64,000 nucleotides of DNA from Microthrixaceae bacterium (GTDB taxonomy: Bacteria; Actinomycetota; Acidimicrobiia; Acidimicrobiales; Microtrichaceae). Below the pieces are notes generated by a model. That model ran no database searches. It was not told the origin of the DNA and was given only the letters and a program-made list of their open reading frames with translations. This document shows positions 43,260 through 50,336 of the stretch, piece after piece. The stretch lies in contig JAMLGK010000005.1 in the NCBI GenBank assembly GCA_023957995.1, forward strand, positions 1-64,000, given 5' to 3'. Made by a program: the position numbers and the translations under genes. How positions within the stretch are numbered: the stretch's first letter is position 1; the number at the start of each line of letters is the position of its first letter.

Positions 43260-44153
43260 TCAGATCGGGGTTGGCACGTACAGCCGACATCCGGAGGGTT
43301 CCCCCACATGGAGCCGGCAGCGCCCGGGGGGACTCGGCTCGTAGCGGGCAGGGAACTGTCCGGCCAGCGGGTTTTTGGGGAAGAACCACCGTCCCTGCAC
43401 ATCCAGGCGCAGCACCTCGCGCAGCGCCGCCCGTCGCATCCCGAATGTCACGAGTGATCGATCGAAGCCGTAGGAACCCTCGAACCCAACAGGTCGGCCT
43501 GCACGCAGCTTGCGCACCCCGGCGAACAGTGCCACGTCGTCCGCATCGACGACCTCGACGCACAGCTTCGGACGCATCGGTCCCACCAACTCCGTGGGAC
43601 TGTCCACACGCCAGGAGAACGTGGCGCGCTCGTGTCGGTGGTCGAACTCGACCACCGACACTCCGGCTGGCGCCTCCGGCGCGAGCGTGCCATCGCGTTC
43701 GCTGAGTAGCTCGCCGACCCCCTCCGAGGTCCCCCAACCTCGCAGGTCGCCGTTCACCACCGCGTAGCCGTGCCGGGTCCACACGGCCGGATCCGGTGCC
43801 TCCCAACTCGTCAGCGACGAGATCTCGAACGGTTCGCTCTGGGGGATCAGCCACATCTGGAACGGCCGCCGGTAGCCACCACGCCGTTTGGGTGCCGGTA
43901 GTGCGTCCTTGCCGTAGGGGTGGAGGCTGAGCAGGGTCGGAAACGGTCCGGGACCGGGTGGCCGGAACACGTTGACACGCAGCACGGTTCCGTCGCGGAC
44001 CGGCACAGCCACGTCGCGTTCGACGACCGTGTCCGCGGGCGGGTCGGTGATCGTCACGTTCGGTCGGAGCGCCAGTCGGATCCGTTCGAACACATGGGCG
44101 CGGTCCACGCCCTCGGGCCATCGGGGTCGACGGGAGGTAGCGGCAGCCGGCAC
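43260..44153 (-). CDS. CocE/NonD family hydrolase remnant with two internal deletions
   Basis: The 297-residue frame keeps the ends of a CocE/NonD hydrolase (normally ~550-600 residues) but lacks its core. Residues 1-150 give the N-terminal strands VRDGTVLRVNVFRPPGPGPF and GDLRGWGTSEGVGELL. The text then jumps to the C-terminal beta-sandwich (GVSVVEFDHR, FEGSYGFDRSLVTFG), so the GxSYxG nucleophile, the Asp and the His are missing. A second gap joins RRAALRE to VLRLDVQGRWFF, removing about 45 residues of the sandwich; ctgcgc microhomology flanks that joint. Both deletions keep the frame. It cannot be an active hydrolase and is best read as a decaying gene. GTG start with GAGGG upstream. Confidence 0.7.
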   Translation of the reverse strand: MPAAATSRRPRWPEGVDRAHVFERIRLALRPNVTITDPPADTVVERDVAVPVRDGTVLRVNVFRPPGPGPFPTLLSLHPYGKDALPAPKRRGGYRRPFQMWLIPQSEPFEISSLTSWEAPDPAVWTRHGYAVVNGDLRGWGTSEGVGELLSERDGTLAPEAPAGVSVVEFDHRHERATFSWRVDSPTELVGPMRPKLCVEVVDADDVALFAGVRKLRAGRPVGFEGSYGFDRSLVTFGMRRAALREVLRLDVQGRWFFPKNPLAGQFPARYEPSPPGRCRLHVGEPSGCRLYVPTPI

Positions 44154-44242
44154 CCATCCCTCGTCGGCGGCGCCCGCTATGGGATTAGCCCGATCGATTG
44201 ACCGGGAACACCATGATCATCGGCGCAGCCGCCGATCGACAC

Positions 44243-45472
44243 CTACTCGATGCGCAGTCCCGAGATGGCCCGACCGATCACGAGCTGCTGGATCTGCTCG
44301 GTGCCCTCGAAGATGTCCATGATCTTCGCGTCACGGTGCCAACGCTCGACCGGGTACTCACGGGTGTATCCGTAGCCACCGAGGATCTGGATGGCCCGCT
44401 CGGTGACCCACACCGCCGTACGGCCGGCATGCAGCTTGGACATGGAGCCCTCTGCGTTGGTGAAGGTGCCGTTGCGGCTGAGCCAGGCGGCGCGGTGCAC
44501 GAGCAGCCGCGATGCGTCGATCTGGGTGGCCATGTCGGCGAGCATGAACGCGATCGCCTGGTTCATGATGATCGGCTTGCCGAACGCCACCCGCTCCTGG
44601 GCGTAGTCGAGCGAATACTCGTAGGCCGCGCGGGCGATGCCCACGGCCATCGCTGCCACCGAGGGGCGCGTTGCTTCGAAGGTGGCCATCGCAGGCTGCT
44701 TGCCCGAGGACACCTGTGGGTTCTTCTGGGCCTCGCGCGCCTTTGCGAGCTTCTCGTCGAGCTTCTCCTTGCCACCGAGGAGGCAGCTGCCCGGAATGCG
44801 CACGTCCTCGAGCACGACCTCGGAGGTGTGCGAAGCACGGATCCCGTGCTTCTTGTACTTCTGGCCCTGGGAGAGACCCGGAGTGTTCGGGGGGACGATG
44901 AAACTCGCCTGCCCACGACCCTTGAGCTCCGGATCCACAGCGGCAACGACCACGTGCACGTCAGCGATCCCGCCGTTGGTGATCCACGCCTTGGTGCCGT
45001 TGAGCACCCACTCGTCGTTGGCCTGGTCGTACACCGCACGGGTGCGCAGGGATGACACATCGGATCCCGCGTCGGGCTCTGACACGCAGAACGCACCCAG
45101 CTTCACATCATCGGCGGTGCCGTAGCACTGCGGCACCCATTCGAGTGTCTGTTCGGGTGTTCCGTTGCCGGCGATGCCGGCGGCGGCGAGCCCGGAACCG
45201 AAGATCGACAGCCCGATGCCGGCGTCTCCCCAGAACAGCTCCTCGAGGGCGATCGGCAGGGTGAGCCCGGTCTCGTCGCCCAGCATCGCCTGAGCCATGA
45301 AGTCGAAGCCGTAGAGGCCCACCTTGGCGGCCTCCTCGACCACCGGCCACGGGAACTCCTCGCGTTCGTCCCACTCCTCGGCAGCCGGACGAACGACGTT
45401 CTCAGCGAACTCGTGCACCCACTTCTGGATCTGGATCTGGTCCTCGTTCAGCTCGAGGGAGAACTCGCCCAT
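44243..45472 (-). CDS. Acyl-CoA dehydrogenase
   Basis: The 409-residue FAD enzyme oxidises an acyl-CoA to the 2,3-enoyl-CoA and passes electrons to ETF. Visible motifs are GAFCVSEPDAGSDVSSLRT and WITNGGIADVHVV in the beta domain, RVAFGKPIIMNQAI and the C-terminal ILGGYGYTREYPVERWHRDA. The catalytic base is the Glu in IFEGTEQIQQLVIGRAI. Chain-length preference is not deducible. The ATG at 45472 has GGAAG 9 nt upstream; a GTG three codons earlier lacks spacing. An operator-like palindrome nearly identical to the one in the TetR region lies ~70 bp upstream. Confidence 0.94.
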   Translation of the reverse strand: MGEFSLELNEDQIQIQKWVHEFAENVVRPAAEEWDEREEFPWPVVEEAAKVGLYGFDFMAQAMLGDETGLTLPIALEELFWGDAGIGLSIFGSGLAAAGIAGNGTPEQTLEWVPQCYGTADDVKLGAFCVSEPDAGSDVSSLRTRAVYDQANDEWVLNGTKAWITNGGIADVHVVVAAVDPELKGRGQASFIVPPNTPGLSQGQKYKKHGIRASHTSEVVLEDVRIPGSCLLGGKEKLDEKLAKAREAQKNPQVSSGKQPAMATFEATRPSVAAMAVGIARAAYEYSLDYAQERVAFGKPIIMNQAIAFMLADMATQIDASRLLVHRAAWLSRNGTFTNAEGSMSKLHAGRTAVWVTERAIQILGGYGYTREYPVERWHRDAKIMDIFEGTEQIQQLVIGRAISGLRIE

Positions 45473-45540
45473 GTCAGTCACCTTCCGAACGTTCCGGCCC
45501 CGTTGCCGGGTGCCCTACGGGAATTTAGATACGCCCCGTA

Positions 45541-45558
45541 GGTTACCGACGGGTAACC
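45541..45558. promoter_or_regulatory. Inverted repeat upstream of acyl-CoA dehydrogenase, near copy of the TetR-region operator
   Basis: ggttaccgacgggtaacc contains GTTACCG-AC-GGGTAAC, which matches the TetR-region palindrome GTTACCG-TT-CGGTAAC in both half-sites with one change outside the spacer. The -10-like TATCTA lies just downstream on the minus strand. Confidence 0.6.
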
Positions 45559-45601
45559 GGGCTCCACAATCGGGCACTTCCCCCAGTACCGCCGGAACGG
45601 C

Positions 45602-46597
45602 CTAGGCACCATCCCAGGCGAAGCGCACCGCCAACGGTGGATGGTCGGACAGATCGGTTCCCGCGGAATCCAGGAAGTCCTCGGTCGGGTAGTCGTGCGA
45701 AAGTGCGCTCAGGTCCACTCCGCCGCCGTCGCGGTAGGCCGCCTTGTCGATGTTTCCCGGCTCGGCGCACGACAGTTCGGCACAGACGTCGGTGAGCCCG
45801 GTCTCCGCCAGGAACCCGGCCCAGATCGCGGCGTCCGCGAAGTCGGTGTCAGCAGGATCGGTCACGTCGGTGTGCAGGTTCGTGTCGCCGGCGAGGACCA
45901 CGGCGCGACCTGCCGAATGGGCCTTGATGAACGCGGCCAGCTGTGCGTAGTCGTCGACCTGCAGCGCCTGGTCGGTATCGGTGCCACCAGCCTCGGCGTG
46001 GAGGTCATAGACGTCGACCACGTATCCATCGGCGAGCGTCATCGTGGCGACCGAGAACCCCTTCATGGCAAGACAGTCACTCGCTCCGTCGAGTACTCCG
46101 TAGCAGCCTGCCCAGGGCACCCGCTCCGGCTCGGTGAACGGATACCGCGCCATCATCCCCAGGCCGTCGCCGACGAACAACGGCCGGCTGGTGGGATCCA
46201 GACCCACCGCGTAGGGACCTGGGTGCTGGCCCGAGCGATAGGGATGGTCGGCGCTGCCGCGGAGCCACCGGTGGTGGTTCGCGAAGGGCAATCCGTCGAG
46301 AAGTGGCTGCCACCAGTCGAAGTCCTCCTGGGTGAGCACCACGTCGTAGTCGTTCAGACGGGGGCTGATCAGCGCCAGGTTCGTCTCCGGATCGGACCCC
46401 GAGATGCCCTGCGGCAGCCCGGCGACGTTGTAGGAGAGCACCGAGAACTCCCCCGGTGGACCGGCCAGGGGCACGATCGTCGTGGTGGGCGGAGCACCTC
46501 CGGTGCCGGGTGGATTTGTGCAACCGACCCCGACCAGCGCAATGACCGACAGCGCGGCGGCCAGCAACGACCCCCGCCTCCCCCATGAATTCGACAT
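45602..46597 (-). CDS. Secreted endonuclease/exonuclease/phosphatase-family lipoprotein
   Basis: The 331-residue protein has a lipoprotein signal (VIALVGVGCTNPP) and an EEP-fold domain. Metal and catalytic residues are visible in LSYNVAGLP, VVLTQEDFDWW (catalytic Glu), VDVYDLHAEAG, VVLAGDTNLH (GDxN) and LSDHPPLAV (final Asp-His). The layout resembles neutral sphingomyelinases or surface phosphodiesterases more than DNA-repair exonucleases, so a phospholipid or phosphodiester substrate outside the cell is likely. Start supported by TAGGGT 6 nt upstream. It lies downstream of cysS on the same strand. Confidence 0.86.
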   Translation of the reverse strand: MSNSWGRRGSLLAAALSVIALVGVGCTNPPGTGGAPPTTTIVPLAGPPGEFSVLSYNVAGLPQGISGSDPETNLALISPRLNDYDVVLTQEDFDWWQPLLDGLPFANHHRWLRGSADHPYRSGQHPGPYAVGLDPTSRPLFVGDGLGMMARYPFTEPERVPWAGCYGVLDGASDCLAMKGFSVATMTLADGYVVDVYDLHAEAGGTDTDQALQVDDYAQLAAFIKAHSAGRAVVLAGDTNLHTDVTDPADTDFADAAIWAGFLAETGLTDVCAELSCAEPGNIDKAAYRDGGGVDLSALSHDYPTEDFLDSAGTDLSDHPPLAVRFAWDGA

Positions 46598-46603
46598 GTT
46601 CGA

Positions 46604-46609
46604 ACCCTA
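46604..46609 (-). promoter_or_regulatory. Leaderless -10 box (TAGGGT)
   Basis: On the minus strand TAGGGT precedes the ATG at 46597 by 6 nt. Confidence 0.55.
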
Positions 46610-46681
46610 CGACCGGGTCGGGCACCCAACAAGGCCCGACGCGGTCGGCGCGCAGAGCGACGGCCTGCGGGACCGCTTGAC

Positions 46682-48055
46682 TCAATCGCGCCGTACGGCG
46701 GTGCCCGACGCGGTGTCCTCGACCACCCACCCGCCGGCAGTGAGCTCGTCGCGCAGTGCGTCAGCTGCAGCGAAGTCCCGTTGTGCACGGGCCTCATCAC
46801 GGCGACGGCACAGCTCGAGCACCTCCGGTGGCAACTCGTCGGTCTCGGCAACCACATCGAGACCGACCGCATCGAGCATGCAACGCCATGCGGCCACGAT
46901 CGGCGCAGCCTCGGCGCGTCCTCCCGGTCCGGAGTCGAGAGCGCGGTTGGCGTCGGTCACGCACCCGAACAGAACCGCCATGGCGCCGGGGGTGTCGAGG
47001 TCGTCGTCCATACGTGCACGGAACGCCGCCATCCTCGCCGGGTCCTCGGACGCGACGGCATCGGAGTCCAGGTCCACCGTCCGTCTGGCCAGGGCGTCGA
47101 GACGTCCCAGCGCAGCTTCGGCATTGGCCATCGAGCTGGCTGTGACCTCGACCGGGGAGCGGTAGTGCGCCTGGAGGATCAACAATCGCAGCGCCCTCGG
47201 GTCGTGTCTGGCCAGCAGGTCATCGACGGTCGTGAAGTTGTCCAGCGACTTGGACATCTTCTCCCCGCCGACCTCCACGAATCCGTTGTGGGCCCAACGC
47301 CGTGAGAACGGCCGGCCCAACGCCACCGCCTGGGCGCGCTCGTTCTCGTGGTGTGGGAAGGCGAGGTCCACTCCCCCTCCGTGGAGGTCGAAGTCGTCAC
47401 CGAGCAGGTCGAGGCTCATCACGACACACTCGGTGTGCCAGCCGGGTCGGCCCTCTCCCCACGGCGACGGCCACGATGGTTCGCCGGGCTTGGCGAACTT
47501 CCACAGAACGAAGTCCGCCGGGTTGCGTTTCTCGGTGCCCACCAGATCGCGGTCGCCGCCGCCCTCGAGCATCTCATCGAGCGACTGGTGTGCGAGGAGG
47601 CCGTAGTCGGCGACGCTGTCCACGGCCAGGTAGACGCCATCGGAGGTCACGTACGCGGCGTCCTTCGCGACCAGTTCGCCGATGGTCCCGACCATCTGTT
47701 CGACATAGTCGGTTGCATGGGGGTCGAGGTCGGGTCGACGCACCCCGAGCGACTCCATGGTCGAGTACCAGGCTCGTTCCCAGGCCTTCGCGAACTCGGC
47801 CGGATCCCGCCCCTCCTCGGCTGCCCGGGTGATTATCTTGTCGTCGATGTCGGTGACATTGGACACGAAGGTCACCTCGAGTCCCGACCACTGCAGATAG
47901 CGCCTCATCACGTCGAACACGAGAGCCATGCGTGCATGGCCCAGGTGTGCCGGGCCATAGACGGTGGGCCCGCAGACGTACATCGACACCTTCGACGGGT
48001 CGCGCAGTTCGAGGGGCGCGACGGACCTGGTGGCGGTGTCGTACAGCGAGATCAC
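46682..48055 (-). CDS. cysS: Cysteinyl-tRNA synthetase (EC 6.1.1.16)
   Basis: The 457-residue class I synthetase charges tRNA-Cys. Signatures are YVCGPTVYGPAHLGHARM (zinc Cys and HIGH motif), WHTECVVMSLDLLGDDFDLH and HHENERAQ (zinc site), and EKMSKSLDNF (KMSKS). The C-terminal ~100 residues form the anticodon-binding helical domain, which together with the length separates it from the shorter mycothiol ligase MshC. The GTG at 48055 is fixed by TAGGAT 7 nt upstream; a longer open frame upstream is rejected. Divergent from the GGDEF-like gene. Confidence 0.94.
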   Translation of the reverse strand: MISLYDTATRSVAPLELRDPSKVSMYVCGPTVYGPAHLGHARMALVFDVMRRYLQWSGLEVTFVSNVTDIDDKIITRAAEEGRDPAEFAKAWERAWYSTMESLGVRRPDLDPHATDYVEQMVGTIGELVAKDAAYVTSDGVYLAVDSVADYGLLAHQSLDEMLEGGGDRDLVGTEKRNPADFVLWKFAKPGEPSWPSPWGEGRPGWHTECVVMSLDLLGDDFDLHGGGVDLAFPHHENERAQAVALGRPFSRRWAHNGFVEVGGEKMSKSLDNFTTVDDLLARHDPRALRLLILQAHYRSPVEVTASSMANAEAALGRLDALARRTVDLDSDAVASEDPARMAAFRARMDDDLDTPGAMAVLFGCVTDANRALDSGPGGRAEAAPIVAAWRCMLDAVGLDVVAETDELPPEVLELCRRRDEARAQRDFAAADALRDELTAGGWVVEDTASGTAVRRD

Positions 48056-48062
48056 GTCGGCA

Positions 48063-48068
48063 ATCCTA
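48063..48068 (-). promoter_or_regulatory. Leaderless -10 box (TAGGAT) of cysS
   Basis: On the minus strand TAGGAT precedes the GTG at 48055 by 7 nt. Confidence 0.6.
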
Positions 48069-48162
48069 CCGGTGCCCCGGGCGCATCCGAGCAGTGCCGC
48101 AACGCTGGAGACCAAGCCGGTTCGGGTTCGGTGCGGGCGGTCGGTTTTGGCACCCTCGCCGA

Positions 48163-48168
48163 TACCGT
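48163..48168 (+). promoter_or_regulatory. Leaderless -10 box (TACCGT)
   Basis: TACCGT lies 7 nt before the GTG at 48176. Confidence 0.55.
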
Positions 48169-48175
48169 CGGAGCG

Positions 48176-49378
48176 GTGCGGGAACCCACCGGAGCAGAAC
48201 CGACGCGTGTGATCGCGGCAGTGGTCGGTCCACCTGTGGTCGCCGAGCTGTTGGTCGCCGCTCTGGACATCGGGGGCGTCGGCGCACTGGCGGTACGGGC
48301 AGGTGGCTGGATCGCGGCCGCCGGGTTGGTGGTGGCGGTGGTGGTACGTCCGCTGCTGGCACAGATAGCGGCCGAGCGCCTGGCCACCGAGGACGCCCGC
48401 TGTGAACTCGACAGGCTCGGCACCGAGGTGGACTTCCGCGAGCGCGTCGGTCGGGCCCTCACCCAGGCCGGGGCCGACGAGGCCGCGATGCGCGCCGCCC
48501 TGCGTGCAGTGCACGAGGTCCTCCCCGATGCCGACGTCTCCCTGCTGCTCGCCGTGCCCGACCAACCCCGCGTCGGTTGGAAGGTCCGGCTCACCGAGGG
48601 GGAGATCCAGCCGGCCCGACCGATTCCGGGCACCCCGGGGTGTTCTGCCCTGGCGGGCAACACGATCGTGGCCACGGACTCCACTGCGTTGGATTCATGC
48701 GAGCACATGGAGGACCCCGACATGACCGTGTCGGCCACCTGCGTGCCGCTGCGCATCGGCGAGAGACTGCTCGGGGTCGTCTCGGCGGTCCAGGCTCCGG
48801 GCGAGGGACCGGACCAGCACCAGCTCCAACTCATCGAGTGGGTGGTCGAGCGCACCGGTGCACGGATCTCCGAACTGCGCCGCTCCCAGAACCGCCACGA
48901 GCACTTCGCAACCGATGCCACGACCGGACTGGCGGGACCGGACGCACTCGAGTCGCACCTGCGCGACAACTTCCGCTCGCTGGTCCCGTTCTGTGTGTCG
49001 CTGATCGAGATCGACGACTTCCCGGGACTCGTTCACCTGCGCAGCCCGTCTGAGGTGGACGAGGTGTTGCGCACGCTGGCTGACTCCCTGCGCCTGACGC
49101 TGCGGCCCGATGACGTGATCACCCAGATCGACAGAGGGCGATTCGCGGTGCTGCTCGTGAACTGTGGGGCCACGCACGCTTCGCTCGCGCTCGAACGGGT
49201 GCGCGAATCGCTGGCGCTGTCACTGAGCGTGGCCGAGGCAGCTCCGTTCACCTTCTCGGCCGGTGTGGTCGAGTCGCACCGAGCGACCTCGATCGACGAC
49301 CTGCTCGAACAGGGCCGCTCGGCGCTACGACTCGCTCACGGCAACGGCGGCAACAGGGTGGCCCTGGCCCACGACTGA
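48176..49378 (+). CDS. GAF-like plus degenerate GGDEF domain protein
   Basis: The 400-residue protein has a hydrophobic N-terminal segment of one or two helices, a GAF-like sensor (~100-230; SATCVPLRIGERLLGVVSAV), and a GGDEF-fold domain (DATTGLAGPDALESHLRDNF onward). The diguanylate cyclase signature is degraded: the GG[D/E]EF position reads IDRGRFAVLL, so catalysis is unlikely, though the fold and the end motif FTFSAGVVES remain. It may bind nucleotide or act as a scaffold. A second protein with altered c-di-GMP motifs lies at 53976. Start fixed by the TACCGT box. Confidence 0.8.
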   Translation: MREPTGAEPTRVIAAVVGPPVVAELLVAALDIGGVGALAVRAGGWIAAAGLVVAVVVRPLLAQIAAERLATEDARCELDRLGTEVDFRERVGRALTQAGADEAAMRAALRAVHEVLPDADVSLLLAVPDQPRVGWKVRLTEGEIQPARPIPGTPGCSALAGNTIVATDSTALDSCEHMEDPDMTVSATCVPLRIGERLLGVVSAVQAPGEGPDQHQLQLIEWVVERTGARISELRRSQNRHEHFATDATTGLAGPDALESHLRDNFRSLVPFCVSLIEIDDFPGLVHLRSPSEVDEVLRTLADSLRLTLRPDDVITQIDRGRFAVLLVNCGATHASLALERVRESLALSLSVAEAAPFTFSAGVVESHRATSIDDLLEQGRSALRLAHGNGGNRVALAHD

Positions 49379-49478
49379 GCAGCGAGCCCGGGTTCTGAGG
49401 TGGGATGCCACCCACGGTGCAGGACAACGAAGCGTCGGGGTTCGTCGGTCACACTGCGAACCTGCCGCTCTGAAGTCC

Positions 49479-50321
49479 TCAGCCGAGCAGGTCCACGGGC
49501 GGTTCACCCTCGGCCAGCCGCCGTGTGCGATCGGTCGCGGCCCAGGCGAGTTCCGGTTGCGGGAGGATCCAGAACTGCTCTGCAGCCACCCCGTCGCAGA
49601 GGGCGTCAGCCACCGTTGCGGGGTCGGCTCCCGCCTCCACCCCGGAACGGATGGTGGAGCCCAGGGTCGCGACGACTTCACGGTGTGCGGGGTCGGTTTC
49701 GCCCTCTTCTGCTGACCGCACATCGGGTGTGCGGTCCGGCATGTCGGTGGCGATGTTCCCCGGGCAGATGACGGACACACCGACGGGCGAACCGATGCGA
49801 GCCAGTTCGTGGTGGGTGGATTCCATGAATCCGACCACCGCGTGCTTGGTGGCGACGTAGGGCGCCATGCCGGGGGTCGCGACCAGACCGGCGCCCGAGG
49901 ACACGGCCACCACCCATCCGTCTCCCCTCGGCACCATGGTGCTGAGCGCAGCGCGGAGACCGTGAACGACCCCCCAGTAGTTCACACGGGTGGTCAGTTC
50001 CCACTGCTCCAGCGGGAGCTCCCAGGACAGTCCCTGCAGCGACACTCCCGCATTGAGAACCGCCAGGCGCAGACCCCCGAGCGATTCGGCGGCGTCGACC
50101 AGATCCGCGTGATGGGCCGTGTCTCCGACATCGCCCCGGACCGCCACCACTCGGGCGTCGGGGTACGCACCGAGTACCGAAGCGCGCTCCGACTCCAGCC
50201 GGGTGGCATCCAGGTCGGCCATCACCACGGACATCCCGGCCGCGGTGAGCCGCCGCGCGATGACCGAACCGATCCCTCCCGCAGCTCCGGTAACGATGGC
50301 AGCACCATGGTCCAGTTCCAT
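49479..50321 (-). CDS. Short-chain dehydrogenase/reductase (SDR)
   Basis: The 280-residue classical SDR has the NAD(P)-binding VTGAAGGIGSVIAR (TGxxxGxG), ADLDATRLE after the second strand (the Asp favours NAD), VLNAGVSLQG (NAG) and the catalytic VSSGAGLVATPGMAPYVATK (Ser, YxxxK). The substrate is not predictable. The ATG at 50321 has a TAACGT box 9 nt upstream and AAGG close by; the divergent valS starts only 14 bp away, so the two promoters interlock. About 100 bp separate its stop from the GGDEF-like gene, with nothing else recognisable. Confidence 0.9.
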   Translation of the reverse strand: MELDHGAAIVTGAAGGIGSVIARRLTAAGMSVVMADLDATRLESERASVLGAYPDARVVAVRGDVGDTAHHADLVDAAESLGGLRLAVLNAGVSLQGLSWELPLEQWELTTRVNYWGVVHGLRAALSTMVPRGDGWVVAVSSGAGLVATPGMAPYVATKHAVVGFMESTHHELARIGSPVGVSVICPGNIATDMPDRTPDVRSAEEGETDPAHREVVATLGSTIRSGVEAGADPATVADALCDGVAAEQFWILPQPELAWAATDRTRRLAEGEPPVDLLG

Positions 50322-50336
50322 TACCTTGCAACGTTA
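50322..50336. promoter_or_regulatory. Interlocked divergent -10 boxes, SDR/valS
   Basis: TACCTT (50322-50327) precedes valS ATG 50336 by 8 nt. On the other strand TAACGT (50331-50336) precedes the SDR ATG 50321 by 9 nt, so each -10 abuts or overlaps the other gene's start codon. Confidence 0.6.

Noticed and set aside
46682-48055. Mycothiol ligase MshC instead of CysRS.
   Set aside because: The full C-terminal anticodon-binding region and 457-residue length fit cysteinyl-tRNA synthetase better; MshC is shorter.
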